This document shows positions 1 through 8,336 of a DNA stretch of 42,027 nucleotides, piece after piece. Below the pieces are notes generated by a model, which saw only the letters and a program-made list of their open reading frames with translations, did no database searches and was not told where the DNA came from. The stretch's first letter is position 1; the number at the start of each line of letters is the position of its first letter. The DNA comes from JBBRNH01 sp038230415 (GTDB lineage: Bacteria; Bacteroidota; Bacteroidia; Cytophagales; Spirosomataceae), in contig JBBRNH010000040.1 of NCBI GenBank assembly GCA_038230415.1, positions 1 through 42,027 of the forward strand, in the 5' to 3' direction. Made by a program: the position numbers and the translations under genes.

Positions 1-121
1 GGGTTGGTTGCGCCCCCAGGATTATGGGCAAGCTGATGATCTGGCTTATGCCGTGAATCGGTGCTTGGCGAATGTAGGTATCCACCTGAAAATTGAGTTT
101 AGTGATTTTAATGAAACATAA
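1..121 (+). CDS. 3' end of an unidentified gene (partial)
   Basis: An open frame entering from the left edge (codons in phase with base 2) runs 39 codons to a TAA at 119-121. The visible tail ends KIEFSDFNET. The frame is open throughout, while the neighbouring frame 1 stops early, so this is probably the C-terminus of a plus-strand protein. Nothing in the short tail identifies the family. The next gene begins 82 bases later after an AT-rich gap. Confidence 0.5.
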   Translation, partial: GWLRPQDYGQADDLAYAVNRCLANVGIHLKIEFSDFNET

Positions 122-203
122 TTACAAGCACCTACTTAGTACATTATATACAATACATCACACATCTATAATACATCATATATAATACCTCACACATTGT
201 TTT
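122..203 (+). promoter_or_regulatory. AT-rich upstream region with short imperfect direct repeats
   Basis: This gap before the site-2 protease is strikingly AT-rich. It contains three imperfect direct copies of ATACmTCAyAyAT between about 152 and 197. It is the only place a promoter for the 204-2881 gene pair could lie if transcription starts locally. No clear TAnnTTTG box was seen, so the promoter role is inferred from position. Confidence 0.3.
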
Positions 204-1370
204 ATGAATCGCCGACTGCTGTTACAGATTATTTTGTTTGTTATCACCCTCATCACCACCACCTTATCGGGGGCCGAGTGGATGTTTGGGCGAACCTGGT
301 TTACGGTTGGTGCGTACAAAGGCATGGGCTGGCCGGAGTTCTGGGCCGGGCTGAACTTCTCGCTGCCGTTTTTGGCAACGCTCACCGTGCATGAATTCGG
401 GCATTATTTTGTGGCACGAGCCAACAACGTCCGCGTAACGTTACCGTATTATATTCCGCTCTGGTTAGGCGGCTTAGGGCAGGCCATTGGCACAATGGGC
501 GCGTTTATCCGCATCGAAGAGTTAATAAACAGCCGCCGGAAATACTTCGATATTGGCATTGCCGGGCCGTTGGCGGGTTTCGCGCTGGCCGTGCTGATTT
601 TATGGTACGGTTTTACGCACCTCCCGCCCGCCGATTATATTTTTACGATCCATCCTGAATATAAAAAGTGGGGCCTGCGCTACGCCGAATTTGCCGCCCT
701 GAACCTGCCCAAAGGCGCGGTATTGGTGATTGGTGATAACGTGCTGTTCTGGTTTTTCAAAACCTACGTGGCCGACCCCGCGCTGTTGCCCCCCGCTTTC
801 GAGATCATGCACTACCCGTATTTGCTGGCCGGTTATCTGGCCCTGTTTTTCACGGCCCTGAACCTGATTCCCATTGGTCAGCTCGATGGCGGTCACGTGC
901 TGTATGCCCTCATCGGCAGCAGGCGGTTTCGGGTGGTGGCTCCGGTGTTGTTTGTTGCTTTTGTGTTTTATGCCGGCCTGGGAACATTCAATGTGGATGA
1001 GTTTCAGGTAGATGGCCGTCCCGTTTTTATGGGCCGCAGCGAAGCCTTCTGGAGTTTGTTCGGCAATTTCGCGCTGTACGTGTTTTTTCTGTCGCTTTGT
1101 TTTTCGCGAATCACCGAAAACACCCTCACCAAGTGGCTCATTACGTTGAGCGTGGTGGTCGGTCAATTTGCCGTTTCGTACCTCTTCCCCACCGCGCAGG
1201 GCTACTCCGGGTTTCTGGTGTTCAGCTTTTTGCTGGGCCGGTTCTTAGGTGTTTACCACCCAGAAACCGACTTGCAGGAGCCGTTAGATACCAAACGGAA
1301 GGTACTGGGCTGGCTGGCCCTGGTAATTTTTGTGCTGTGTTTCAGCCCTCAACCGTTCATGGTCTTATGA
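204..1370 (+). CDS. site-2 protease family (M50) membrane metalloprotease
   Basis: A 388-residue polytopic membrane protein. The zinc-binding HEFGH motif lies at residues 63-67 in a hydrophobic stretch. The second M50 signature, LDGGH, is at about 227-231, preceded by NLIPIGQ; its Asp is the expected third zinc ligand. Several further hydrophobic segments follow to the C-terminus. The family cleaves substrates within or near the membrane, often anti-sigma factors or membrane lipoproteins; the substrate here cannot be told. No PDZ domain is evident. The start is the first ATG of the frame, after an AT-rich leader. The stop overlaps the next start as ATGA (1367-1370), so the two genes are probably translationally coupled. 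Confidence 0.88.
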   Translation: MNRRLLLQIILFVITLITTTLSGAEWMFGRTWFTVGAYKGMGWPEFWAGLNFSLPFLATLTVHEFGHYFVARANNVRVTLPYYIPLWLGGLGQAIGTMGAFIRIEELINSRRKYFDIGIAGPLAGFALAVLILWYGFTHLPPADYIFTIHPEYKKWGLRYAEFAALNLPKGAVLVIGDNVLFWFFKTYVADPALLPPAFEIMHYPYLLAGYLALFFTALNLIPIGQLDGGHVLYALIGSRRFRVVAPVLFVAFVFYAGLGTFNVDEFQVDGRPVFMGRSEAFWSLFGNFALYVFFLSLCFSRITENTLTKWLITLSVVVGQFAVSYLFPTAQGYSGFLVFSFLLGRFLGVYHPETDLQEPLDTKRKVLGWLALVIFVLCFSPQPFMVL

Positions 1371-2881
1371 GAAACCGATGGCTATTGGCCCTGATTGGTC
1401 TCGTTTCGTGCCAAACAACCCCCAAACCGCCCAAAACCACCAATGCCAACTGGACGGTTAGCCTGCCCGGAACCGTTGCCCTGTCGTCGCCCCAATTGAC
1501 CGACCTCAACGCCGACGGGGTTGACGACGTGGTGATGGGCGCGGGCAGCACCGAATGGCACCGCTCCGACACGGCCATTATTGCCCTTGACGGGCGCGAT
1601 GGTGAACTGCTCTGGCGACGGCCCGCCCGCAATCAGATTTTTGGCTCGGCCACGTTTCTCGACATCAACCGCGACCAAACGCCCGACGTGATTATCGGCG
1701 GGCGGTCGGCAGAGTTACAGGCCATTGACGGACGAACCGGGCGGCTGATTTGGGAATTTCTGGAAACCAACGACCCAATGGGCCACAAAAAAGCCGGTTG
1801 GTTCAACTTCACCAACGCCCAACTCGTGCCGGACTTAGACGGTGACAGGCTCGATGATTTGCTGATTGCCAACGGGGGCGATGCCACTATTCCTGATAAT
1901 ACACGCCCCCGGCCCGTTGGTCGGCTGTTAATTTTGAGCAGCCAAACCGGAAACGTATTGCGCGAAGCCCGGATGCCCGATGGCCGCGAAACCTACTGCT
2001 CGCCGGTGTTGGTGAAACAGGCCAACCAACCTCCCGGCCAATGGACATTGCTGTTTGGCACGGGTGGTGAAGCTATTGGCGGGCATTTTTACCGGGCTAC
2101 CCTCGGCGCGTTGATGCGGAGCGATTTGTCGGCAGCCGTGCCGCTGGCCGAAGAGCGGTTCAAGGGTTTCTGCGCCCCGCCCGTTGTCTGCAACCTCACT
2201 GCCGATGCCGTTCCTGACTTTGTGCTGAACACCGTGGCAGGCCGAACCCTGGCGATTGACGGAGCGACGAACAAACAACTCTGGCAATTCAGTTACCCCA
2301 ACTGCGAGACGTTCAGCGTACCGGCTCCGGGCTTTTTTGTGGGGAAAGACACCATTCCTGATTTCTTTGTGAACTATGCCGTTGGCGTTTATCCGTTCTA
2401 TTCCAACGGGTTAGCGTTTCTGCTCGACGGAAAAACCGGCAAAATGGTGCAGCAATTTTCGGCGGGGAGCTTCAGCTATGCCTCGCCCCTCGTGGCCGAT
2501 TTTGACAACGACACCCACGACGACGCGCTTTTAGTGGTGAACGACGACCGCGAGAAAGGCGGGAAATGGCGGGCCTTCGCGCACCTCAAAATTTACGATT
2601 TTCAGAATAATCGCCAGTATAACCTCACCGACTCGCTGCCCGGAGCCAACTTCGCCATCACGCCCTGGCTCGGCGATGCCGACCACGACGGTAAACTCGA
2701 TGTGATTTTTGGCACCACGGCTGCCATTACCAAGAGTTTCCCCGGCAGAAGCAGCTACGATGTGGTGCCGTTGCAGGTGCGCGTAGCCCGGCGGAAACTC
2801 GCCAAAATCCCGGTTAAAAACAGCCGTTGGGGGCGTTATATGGGGCCAAAGGGCGATGGCCTATTCGTGAATCCCCGCTAA
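1367..2881 (+). CDS. FG-GAP/PQQ-like beta-propeller lipoprotein
   Basis: The ATG at 1367 was chosen because it opens a lipoprotein signal, MRNRWLLALIGLVSCQ (lipobox Cys at residue 15), and forms an ATGA overlap with the protease gene; the open frame extends further upstream without meaning. The 504-residue product contains repeated acidic loops of FG-GAP/VCBS type: DLNADGVDDVV, DINRDQTPDVI, DLDGDRLDDLL, DFDNDTHDDAL and DADHDGKLDVI. These normally bind calcium on propeller blades. Phrases such as AIDGRTGRLIWEF are typical of PQQ-like blades. It is probably an exported, membrane-anchored propeller of unknown ligand. The 3' end overlaps the convergent dehydratase gene by 21 bases. Confidence 0.82.
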   Translation: MRNRWLLALIGLVSCQTTPKPPKTTNANWTVSLPGTVALSSPQLTDLNADGVDDVVMGAGSTEWHRSDTAIIALDGRDGELLWRRPARNQIFGSATFLDINRDQTPDVIIGGRSAELQAIDGRTGRLIWEFLETNDPMGHKKAGWFNFTNAQLVPDLDGDRLDDLLIANGGDATIPDNTRPRPVGRLLILSSQTGNVLREARMPDGRETYCSPVLVKQANQPPGQWTLLFGTGGEAIGGHFYRATLGALMRSDLSAAVPLAEERFKGFCAPPVVCNLTADAVPDFVLNTVAGRTLAIDGATNKQLWQFSYPNCETFSVPAPGFFVGKDTIPDFFVNYAVGVYPFYSNGLAFLLDGKTGKMVQQFSAGSFSYASPLVADFDNDTHDDALLVVNDDREKGGKWRAFAHLKIYDFQNNRQYNLTDSLPGANFAITPWLGDADHDGKLDVIFGTTAAITKSFPGRSSYDVVPLQVRVARRKLAKIPVKNSRWGRYMGPKGDGLFVNPR

Positions 2882-4315
2882 GGTTTTTGCCAACTGTTTC
2901 TTCTCTTCGATGTTCATTAACCGGCCAATTTGAATCCGCTGGGCCTGCGGAGACCCCGCCCCGTGCATAGATTCGGTGAGGTAGCCAACGGCGTTGCGGC
3001 CTAAAGTAAGGTTCTCGATCAGCCTGAACATTCGGAACCGCGCTTCGGTGGGAACGCTGGCTTTGCCCCGCAAATATTTTTCGAGCAGGTCGTGTGTTTC
3101 GGGATTATTGTAGTCGGCTTCTGACGGGAGCGTAACCAATAGCCCGCCCGCCAAATCCTGCGCCAACCGGCTGATTTCGTACGGAAACCGCGTAACGTGG
3201 TGCTTGCAGACGTTGGCGAGCATATCGTCGGGCTGAAACGCGCCCGATGCTGTGGCGTATCCCTGGTGCGAGGCCGCAAGGCCGGTGGCGTAAATGGTCT
3301 CGTTCAGGTGGGTCATCTCCACCAATTTGTCTTTGATGTGCGAGGCTTTTTCGGCCCCGTTATAGTCGGCGATGGTGGCGGCTGCGCCAATCAACACATC
3401 GCCGACACCGCTTTTGCAGACGTAACTCCGGCGGTGGTAGCCCGTGAACCGCTCCACGAGTGTGGCCGCAAAATCAACCTCGCCATCCATGAAAATCAGA
3501 TCGTTCGGCACAAACACATCATCGAAAATAATCATGGCCTCCTGCCCGCCAAACCGGGCATTGCCCACGTCCATCGTGCCGCCTTCGGCACTGCGGGTGT
3601 CGCACGATTGCCGCCCGACGATGTAGGTCAGACCCGGCGCATCAACCGGCACGGCCCCTACAATGGCATAATCGCGGTCGGCATTGGTAAGCCGCATCGT
3701 GGGCATCACCACGAGCCAATGCGCGTTCAGGCAGCCGGTTTGGTGGGCCTTTGCGCCGGTGAGATACACGCCCTCAGCGGTTCGGCGGGTGATATGCACA
3801 AACAAATCGGGGTCGGCCTGCTCGTGCGGAGCCTTGCTGCGGTCGCCTTTCACGTCGGTCATGGCCCCGCCAATCACGTAGTTATGGCGGTGCATATCGG
3901 TCAAAAATGCCTTGAAACGCTCGTGATGAGCCGTTTGGTGCTGCGCGTCCATGTCGAAGGTGGTCGAGAACAGCGCGTTAAACGCATCCATGCCCACGCA
4001 TCGCTGAAAACAGGTGCCGGTATTCTGGCCCATTTTGCGCTGCATCTGGTTTTGGCGCACCAGATCGGCAGTGCTGGTGGCAATGTGCAGAAACCGGTTT
4101 ATCGGCTCGCCGGTGAAGGGCGAAATCGCCGAGGCTAATTCGGGTTCGCGCAGGGCGAGGTCGTAGGTTTCGGCAACGGCATTAACCGAAGGCTTGATAA
4201 TGGGGTGTTCTGACGGCTCCGGCACACGCTGCCCAAGCAGGAAAACGGTCAGATTCCGACCCAGAAGACTGGCGCGGTAGTCGTCGCCGGTGATGATTTT
4301 TTGGCCTGCCTGCAT
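2861..4315 (-). CDS. 4-hydroxybutyryl-CoA dehydratase-like protein (HpaB/AbfD fold)
   Basis: This 484-residue protein is of the acyl-CoA-dehydrogenase-like HpaB superfamily. It carries the block signatures of 4-hydroxybutyryl-CoA dehydratase/vinylacetyl-CoA isomerase rather than flavin hydroxylases: CFQRCVGMDAFNA (Cys102, Cys106), GAKAHQTG, RQSCDTR, FGGQEA, GYHRRSYVC (His294, Cys300) and ESMHGAGSPQAQRI near the end. In the clostridial enzyme the [4Fe-4S] cluster is held by Cys99, Cys103, His292 and Cys299 (from memory). Equivalents are present, but the His-to-Cys spacing is one residue shorter here. The likely reaction is dehydration of 4-hydroxybutyryl-CoA to crotonyl-CoA, or a related CoA ester. 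It is monocistronic on this strand; no partner CoA-transferase is visible. Confidence 0.8.
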   Translation of the reverse strand: MQAGQKIITGDDYRASLLGRNLTVFLLGQRVPEPSEHPIIKPSVNAVAETYDLALREPELASAISPFTGEPINRFLHIATSTADLVRQNQMQRKMGQNTGTCFQRCVGMDAFNALFSTTFDMDAQHQTAHHERFKAFLTDMHRHNYVIGGAMTDVKGDRSKAPHEQADPDLFVHITRRTAEGVYLTGAKAHQTGCLNAHWLVVMPTMRLTNADRDYAIVGAVPVDAPGLTYIVGRQSCDTRSAEGGTMDVGNARFGGQEAMIIFDDVFVPNDLIFMDGEVDFAATLVERFTGYHRRSYVCKSGVGDVLIGAAATIADYNGAEKASHIKDKLVEMTHLNETIYATGLAASHQGYATASGAFQPDDMLANVCKHHVTRFPYEISRLAQDLAGGLLVTLPSEADYNNPETHDLLEKYLRGKASVPTEARFRMFRLIENLTLGRNAVGYLTESMHGAGSPQAQRIQIGRLMNIEEKKQLAKTLAGIHE

Positions 4316-4361
4316 CCTGGTTTTATGGTTTATTTAGCGCATCGAACCCATTCCGGCTCTG

Positions 4362-5060
4362 TTATTTTTTCAATTCGTCATCAATTTTTTTAAGGAGACC
4401 AATAGAGGCTTTTTTAGTGAGAACAAATGCATCTATGGTTGCTTTCTTGTAAGCAGAGTTTGCTAAGAGTAGATTTCTCAATTTTTTTAGCCTTACACTT
4501 TTGGCTTTTTCTTGTGAAGAAATGACATTTAATGAGTCAGTTACAACTGGGAAATAGATACTCATTTCTGGGATTAACTGCGTCATCGTGTGCGTTTCAT
4601 CTATCTTACACCACTCTGTACAATAAGGTATTGTTGATGTGTAATAGGATAGGAAGAATGTTTTTAAAGAATCATTTTTGATTAAACTCGTGTGTGCAGT
4701 TTGTCTAATTTCTTCATAAGCCATTTGATTTGACTTAAAAATCAAATAACTTGCCGCGTTGTCAATGTAAAAATCAATGCTATCTGTTATTTGTGAATCA
4801 AGTCTAAAATAAGTCAATTTATTAATACTGTTCACTAATTTGTTGCCATGCTTTATCATAACTGTTAAATTCAGCGTGTCCTGTGCTAAATTTGTTCTCA
4901 AAATAGTTAAATGTTTTTCTACTATTTCATCGTCTCTCCTATTATCTCTCCATTCATCAAAGAAAAAGGAAATAGAAATACCAATGAAAATAACAAGAAT
5001 CTCCGAAATGTACTTTTTAAGTGAAGCTTTAAAAGGACGTTCGCTTTTTCTCTCTTCCAT
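4362..5060 (-). CDS. DUF6090-like single-pass membrane protein
   Basis: The ATG at 5060 (MEERKSERPF) is preferred to an upstream in-frame TTG at 5081. The 232-residue product has a basic N-terminus and then one transmembrane helix, ILVIFIGISISFFFDEW, followed at once by a charged segment (RDNRRDDEIVEK). The rest is a hydrophilic helical domain rich in Lys, Ser and Thr. This architecture matches the DUF6090-type proteins common in Bacteroidota, whose function is unknown. Base composition is much more AT-rich than both neighbours, which suggests acquisition by transfer. It stands alone between the dehydratase and the nucleotide-sugar operon. Confidence 0.65.
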   Translation of the reverse strand: MEERKSERPFKASLKKYISEILVIFIGISISFFFDEWRDNRRDDEIVEKHLTILRTNLAQDTLNLTVMIKHGNKLVNSINKLTYFRLDSQITDSIDFYIDNAASYLIFKSNQMAYEEIRQTAHTSLIKNDSLKTFFLSYYTSTIPYCTEWCKIDETHTMTQLIPEMSIYFPVVTDSLNVISSQEKAKSVRLKKLRNLLLANSAYKKATIDAFVLTKKASIGLLKKIDDELKK

Positions 5061-5226
5061 ATTTGTAAAAACTGTGTTCAACTAACAAGTTGACAGGTCA
5101 CTTTTTCTTTAGGTTATTACACGCGATTTATAAACCAGATCGGATTGATCAATTCGACTTTTAATTACGTCAACTATTCTTAAGTGCTGATGGTAAGTGA
5201 TTTACTTATAGCGTAAATCTCAGCGT

Positions 5227-6087
5227 TTACTTTATCAAATTCAGCAAATACGCACCGTAGCCGCTTTTCACCAACGGTCGGGCAATCTCAGCGAGTTGGT
5301 CGGCCCCGATGAATTTCATGCGGTAAGCGACTTCTTCGATACAGCCGATTTTCAGCCCCTGTCGGTCTTCGATGACCTGCACAAACTGCCCGGCCTGCAT
5401 GAGCGACGTAAACGTGCCGGTGTCGAGCCAGGCCGTTCCCCGGTCAAGCACCCCTACTTTTAACTCCCCGCGTTCTAAATAGACCCGGTTTACATCGGTA
5501 ATTTCGAGTTCTCCGCGTGGCGATGGCGCAATGTTTTTGGCAATATCAACCACCTGATTATCGTAGAAATACAATCCCGGAACGGCGTAGTTTGACTTCG
5601 GAGCAGTCGGTTTTTCTTCGATAGAGAGTACGTTAAACGCATCATCGAATTCAACCACGCCGTAGCGTTCGGGGTCATTCACCTGGTAGGCAAACACCAT
5701 GCCGCCAGTTGGATTGCTGTTGGCCTGGAGGAGTTTAGAGAGGCCGGAACTGTAGAAAATATTATCGCCCAGCACCAGGGCCACTTTATCGTTGCCCACA
5801 AACGTCTCGCCAATGATAAACGCCTGTGCCAGTCCGTCGGGGCTGGGTTGCACGGCGTAGCTAAACGAGCATCCAATCCGGGAGCCATCGCCGAGGAGTT
5901 TCTCGAAGTGGGGCAGGTCGTGCGGAGTCGAAATAATAAGAATCTCCCGAATCCCGGCCAGCATCAAAATCGAAAGCGGGTAATAAATCATCGGTTTGTC
6001 ATAAACCGGCATGAGTTGTTTAGAGACCGCGAGGGTAAGCGGGTGAAGCCGGGTGCCGGAGCCGCCCGCGAGAATAATGCCTTTCAT
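5227..6087 (-). CDS. rfbA: glucose-1-phosphate thymidylyltransferase
   Basis: The start at 6087 gives MKGIILAGGSGTRLHPLT, the nucleotide-binding signature at the very N-terminus. The longer frame would add 23 residues reading through the end of rfbB. The product is 286 residues, the usual RmlA length. Other typical blocks are YDKPMIYYPLS, LGDNIFY, VFAYQV, RYGVVEFD, EEKPTAPKSNYAVPGLYFYD and WLDTGT. The enzyme joins dTTP and glucose-1-phosphate into dTDP-glucose, the first step toward dTDP-rhamnose and related sugars. It begins 2 bases after the rfbB stop and is the last gene of galE-rfbB-rfbA. rfbC and rfbD are not in this window. Confidence 0.95.
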   Translation of the reverse strand: MKGIILAGGSGTRLHPLTLAVSKQLMPVYDKPMIYYPLSILMLAGIREILIISTPHDLPHFEKLLGDGSRIGCSFSYAVQPSPDGLAQAFIIGETFVGNDKVALVLGDNIFYSSGLSKLLQANSNPTGGMVFAYQVNDPERYGVVEFDDAFNVLSIEEKPTAPKSNYAVPGLYFYDNQVVDIAKNIAPSPRGELEITDVNRVYLERGELKVGVLDRGTAWLDTGTFTSLMQAGQFVQVIEDRQGLKIGCIEEVAYRMKFIGADQLAEIARPLVKSGYGAYLLNLIK

Positions 6088-6089
6088 GC

Positions 6090-7169
6090 TTACCGATCTT
6101 GATACATTTCGTGGTAATAACTCTGGTAATTGCCCGATGTCACATCGTCGAGCCATTGCTGATTGACCAAGAACCAGTCAACGGTTTTTTCTAAGCCTTC
6201 TTCAAACTGCAACGACGGTTGCCAGCCCAACTCGTTCATAATCTTCTGAGCATCAATGGCATAGCGGAGGTCATGCCCGGCCCGGTCGGTGACGTAGGTG
6301 ATGAGTTTGGCCGAGGTGCCTGCGGGCCGGTCGAGTTTGCGGTCCATGATGTTGCACAACAGGTGTACCAGATCAATGTTTTTCCACTCGTTAAAGCCGC
6401 CGATGTTATACGTCTCGCCGTCGTTGCCGTTGTGAAAAATGGTATCAATGGCGCGGGCGTGGTCGGCCACGTACAGCCAATCGCGGACGTTTTCGCCCTT
6501 GCCATACACGGGCAGCGGTTTGTTTTGCCGGATGTTGTGAATCATCAGCGGAATGAGTTTTTCCGGGAAGTGATTCGGGCCGTAATTGTTAGAGCAGTTG
6601 CTTAACACAACGGGCATTTTGTAGGTATTGCCATAGGCCCGCACGAAATGGTCAGACGCGGCTTTCGAGGCTGAATATGGCGATTGTGGGTCGTAGGCGG
6701 TGCTTTCGGTAAAAAATTCGTCGGGGTTGTGCAGCGACCCATACACCTCATCGGTCGAGACGTGGTAGAATCGTTTGCCCGCGAAGCCGGATGCGCCCCC
6801 AATCGTCTCACCGGCTTTCCAGCAGGCTTTGGCCGCGTTCAGCAGGTTCACCGTGCCGACGACGTTGGTCATCACACACGACATGGGGTCGGTGATAGAG
6901 CGATCCACGTGCGACTCTGCCGCGAGGTGAATCACGCCATCGGGCCGGGCTTCGGCAAAGAAGCTGTCTAAAAAGGCCGCGTCGGTAATGTCACCTTTGA
7001 CGAAGACATAGTTCGGTGCGTTCTCGATGTCGGTCAGGTTGGCGAGGTTGCCCGCGTAGGTGAGTTTGTCGAGGTTGACGATCCGATAATCGGGGTATTT
7101 GGTCACGAACAGCCGCACCACGTGCGACCCGATGAAGCCGGCACCGCCGGTGATAACAATTGTTTTCAT
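6090..7169 (-). CDS. rfbB: dTDP-glucose 4,6-dehydratase
   Basis: A 359-residue extended short-chain dehydrogenase. It opens with the Rossmann motif TGGAGFIGSHVVR. LAAESHVDRSI is the RmlB-specific block, and HVSTDEVYGSL is followed by YSASKAASDHFV with the catalytic Tyr-x-x-x-Lys. SNCSNNYGPNHFPEKLIPL and GENVRDWLYV are further RmlB blocks. It converts dTDP-glucose to dTDP-4-keto-6-deoxyglucose, using the product of the next gene. Its start overlaps the galE stop as ATGA (7166-7169), indicating coupled translation. The length is normal and no defect is visible. Confidence 0.96.
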   Translation of the reverse strand: MKTIVITGGAGFIGSHVVRLFVTKYPDYRIVNLDKLTYAGNLANLTDIENAPNYVFVKGDITDAAFLDSFFAEARPDGVIHLAAESHVDRSITDPMSCVMTNVVGTVNLLNAAKACWKAGETIGGASGFAGKRFYHVSTDEVYGSLHNPDEFFTESTAYDPQSPYSASKAASDHFVRAYGNTYKMPVVLSNCSNNYGPNHFPEKLIPLMIHNIRQNKPLPVYGKGENVRDWLYVADHARAIDTIFHNGNDGETYNIGGFNEWKNIDLVHLLCNIMDRKLDRPAGTSAKLITYVTDRAGHDLRYAIDAQKIMNELGWQPSLQFEEGLEKTVDWFLVNQQWLDDVTSGNYQSYYHEMYQDR

Positions 7170-8191
7170 AGTTTTTGCTGCCAGGCCCAGGCATCGCGCA
7201 GGGCATCGGCGAGTGAGCGTTTGGCTTGCCAGTGCATAACGGTATTTACTTTATCCACGTTGGCGTAAATTTGTTCGATGTCTCCCGCCCGGCGGGGACC
7301 AATGCTGTACCTAAGTTTTATGCCGGTCACGGCCTCAAACGTTTCGATGAGTTTGAGAAGCGTTATGCCCTGCCCGGTTCCCACGTTAAACACGTCGTAA
7401 TGCGTTTCGGCGGGGGTTTCTTTTAATAACCGCAACGCTGATACGTGGGCATCGGCCAAGTCCATGACGTGAATAAAATCGCGGACACAGGTGCCGTCGG
7501 GCGTGTTGTAATCATCGCCAAAAAGCGTGAGACTGTCGCGGAGTCCGGCGGCTACCTGCGTCAGATACGGCACGAGGTTGGCCGGCACACCCCGTGGCAA
7601 CTCCCCAATCTGCCCGGATGGATGCGCCCCAATCGGATTAAAATACCGCAGGGCAATGGCCTTCACCGGCATATTGGCCCGCACCGTATCCCGGATGATG
7701 TCTTCACAAATCGCTTTTGTGTTGCCATAGGGCGAGGCTGCTGGTAGCCGGGGCGTTTCTTCGGTAACGGGCAGTGTTTCGGGCTGACCATACACCGTGC
7801 AGGACGACGAAAACACCAGATCACGAACGCTGTAGCGCGTCATCAATTCCAGCAATAACAGCAACGAATCGAGGTTGTTACGGTAATACAGTAGCGGTTT
7901 CTGTACCGATTCACCAACGGCTTTACTGGCTGCAAAATGAATGACTCCCGATGGCGACTCGCGCTCAAAAATGGCAGACATGGCGGCTTGGTCGTTGCAG
8001 TCGGCCTCGTAAAACGTGACATCGCGGCCCAAAATAGCCCGGAGTCCGGCCAGCATCGTCCGTTTGGAGTTCGAGAAGTTATCGGCAATAATGGGGTCAA
8101 AACCGGCTTCGGCCAGAGCAACCACCGTATGCGAACCGATGAAACCGGCCCCGCCAGTGACTAATATTTTGGGAGATAGGACAGTGGGCAT
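7166..8191 (-). CDS. galE: UDP-glucose 4-epimerase
   Basis: The ATG at 8191 (MPTVLSPKILVTGGAGFIG) is preferred over an in-frame TTG at 8209. The 341-residue product has the GalE series: the NAD-binding GGAGFIGSHT, ADNFSNS, VIHFAASKAVGESV, SSSCTVYG, SPYGNTKAICEDI with catalytic Tyr and Lys, ALRYFNPIGAHPSG and CVRDFIHVMDLADAH. It interconverts UDP-glucose and UDP-galactose in the cytoplasm for cell-surface glycans. It is the first gene of the galE-rfbB-rfbA operon and is divergent from the gene at 8337, with about 145 bases between them for promoters. Confidence 0.95.
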   Translation of the reverse strand: MPTVLSPKILVTGGAGFIGSHTVVALAEAGFDPIIADNFSNSKRTMLAGLRAILGRDVTFYEADCNDQAAMSAIFERESPSGVIHFAASKAVGESVQKPLLYYRNNLDSLLLLLELMTRYSVRDLVFSSSCTVYGQPETLPVTEETPRLPAASPYGNTKAICEDIIRDTVRANMPVKAIALRYFNPIGAHPSGQIGELPRGVPANLVPYLTQVAAGLRDSLTLFGDDYNTPDGTCVRDFIHVMDLADAHVSALRLLKETPAETHYDVFNVGTGQGITLLKLIETFEAVTGIKLRYSIGPRRAGDIEQIYANVDKVNTVMHWQAKRSLADALRDAWAWQQKL

Positions 8192-8336
8192 CAAACCGAT
8201 TTTTATCAAGTTTTTGTTGTTACTTGCCGATAGCAGGAAAAAGTGGCCCGGCTATCACAGTCCGAAAACCGGACAAAACTATGAAATAACGCCCGCTTTC
8301 CGACTACAAAACCGCAACAACTACCCTCGCTGACGA

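Noticed and set aside
1097..1366. N-terminal extension of the propeller lipoprotein
   Set aside because: The extension lies inside the protease gene in another frame and would hide the lipoprotein signal that begins at 1367.
3197..4138. Long plus-strand open frame opposite the dehydratase gene
   Set aside because: It is the antisense shadow of a gene with strong family motifs; its translation has no recognisable motif.
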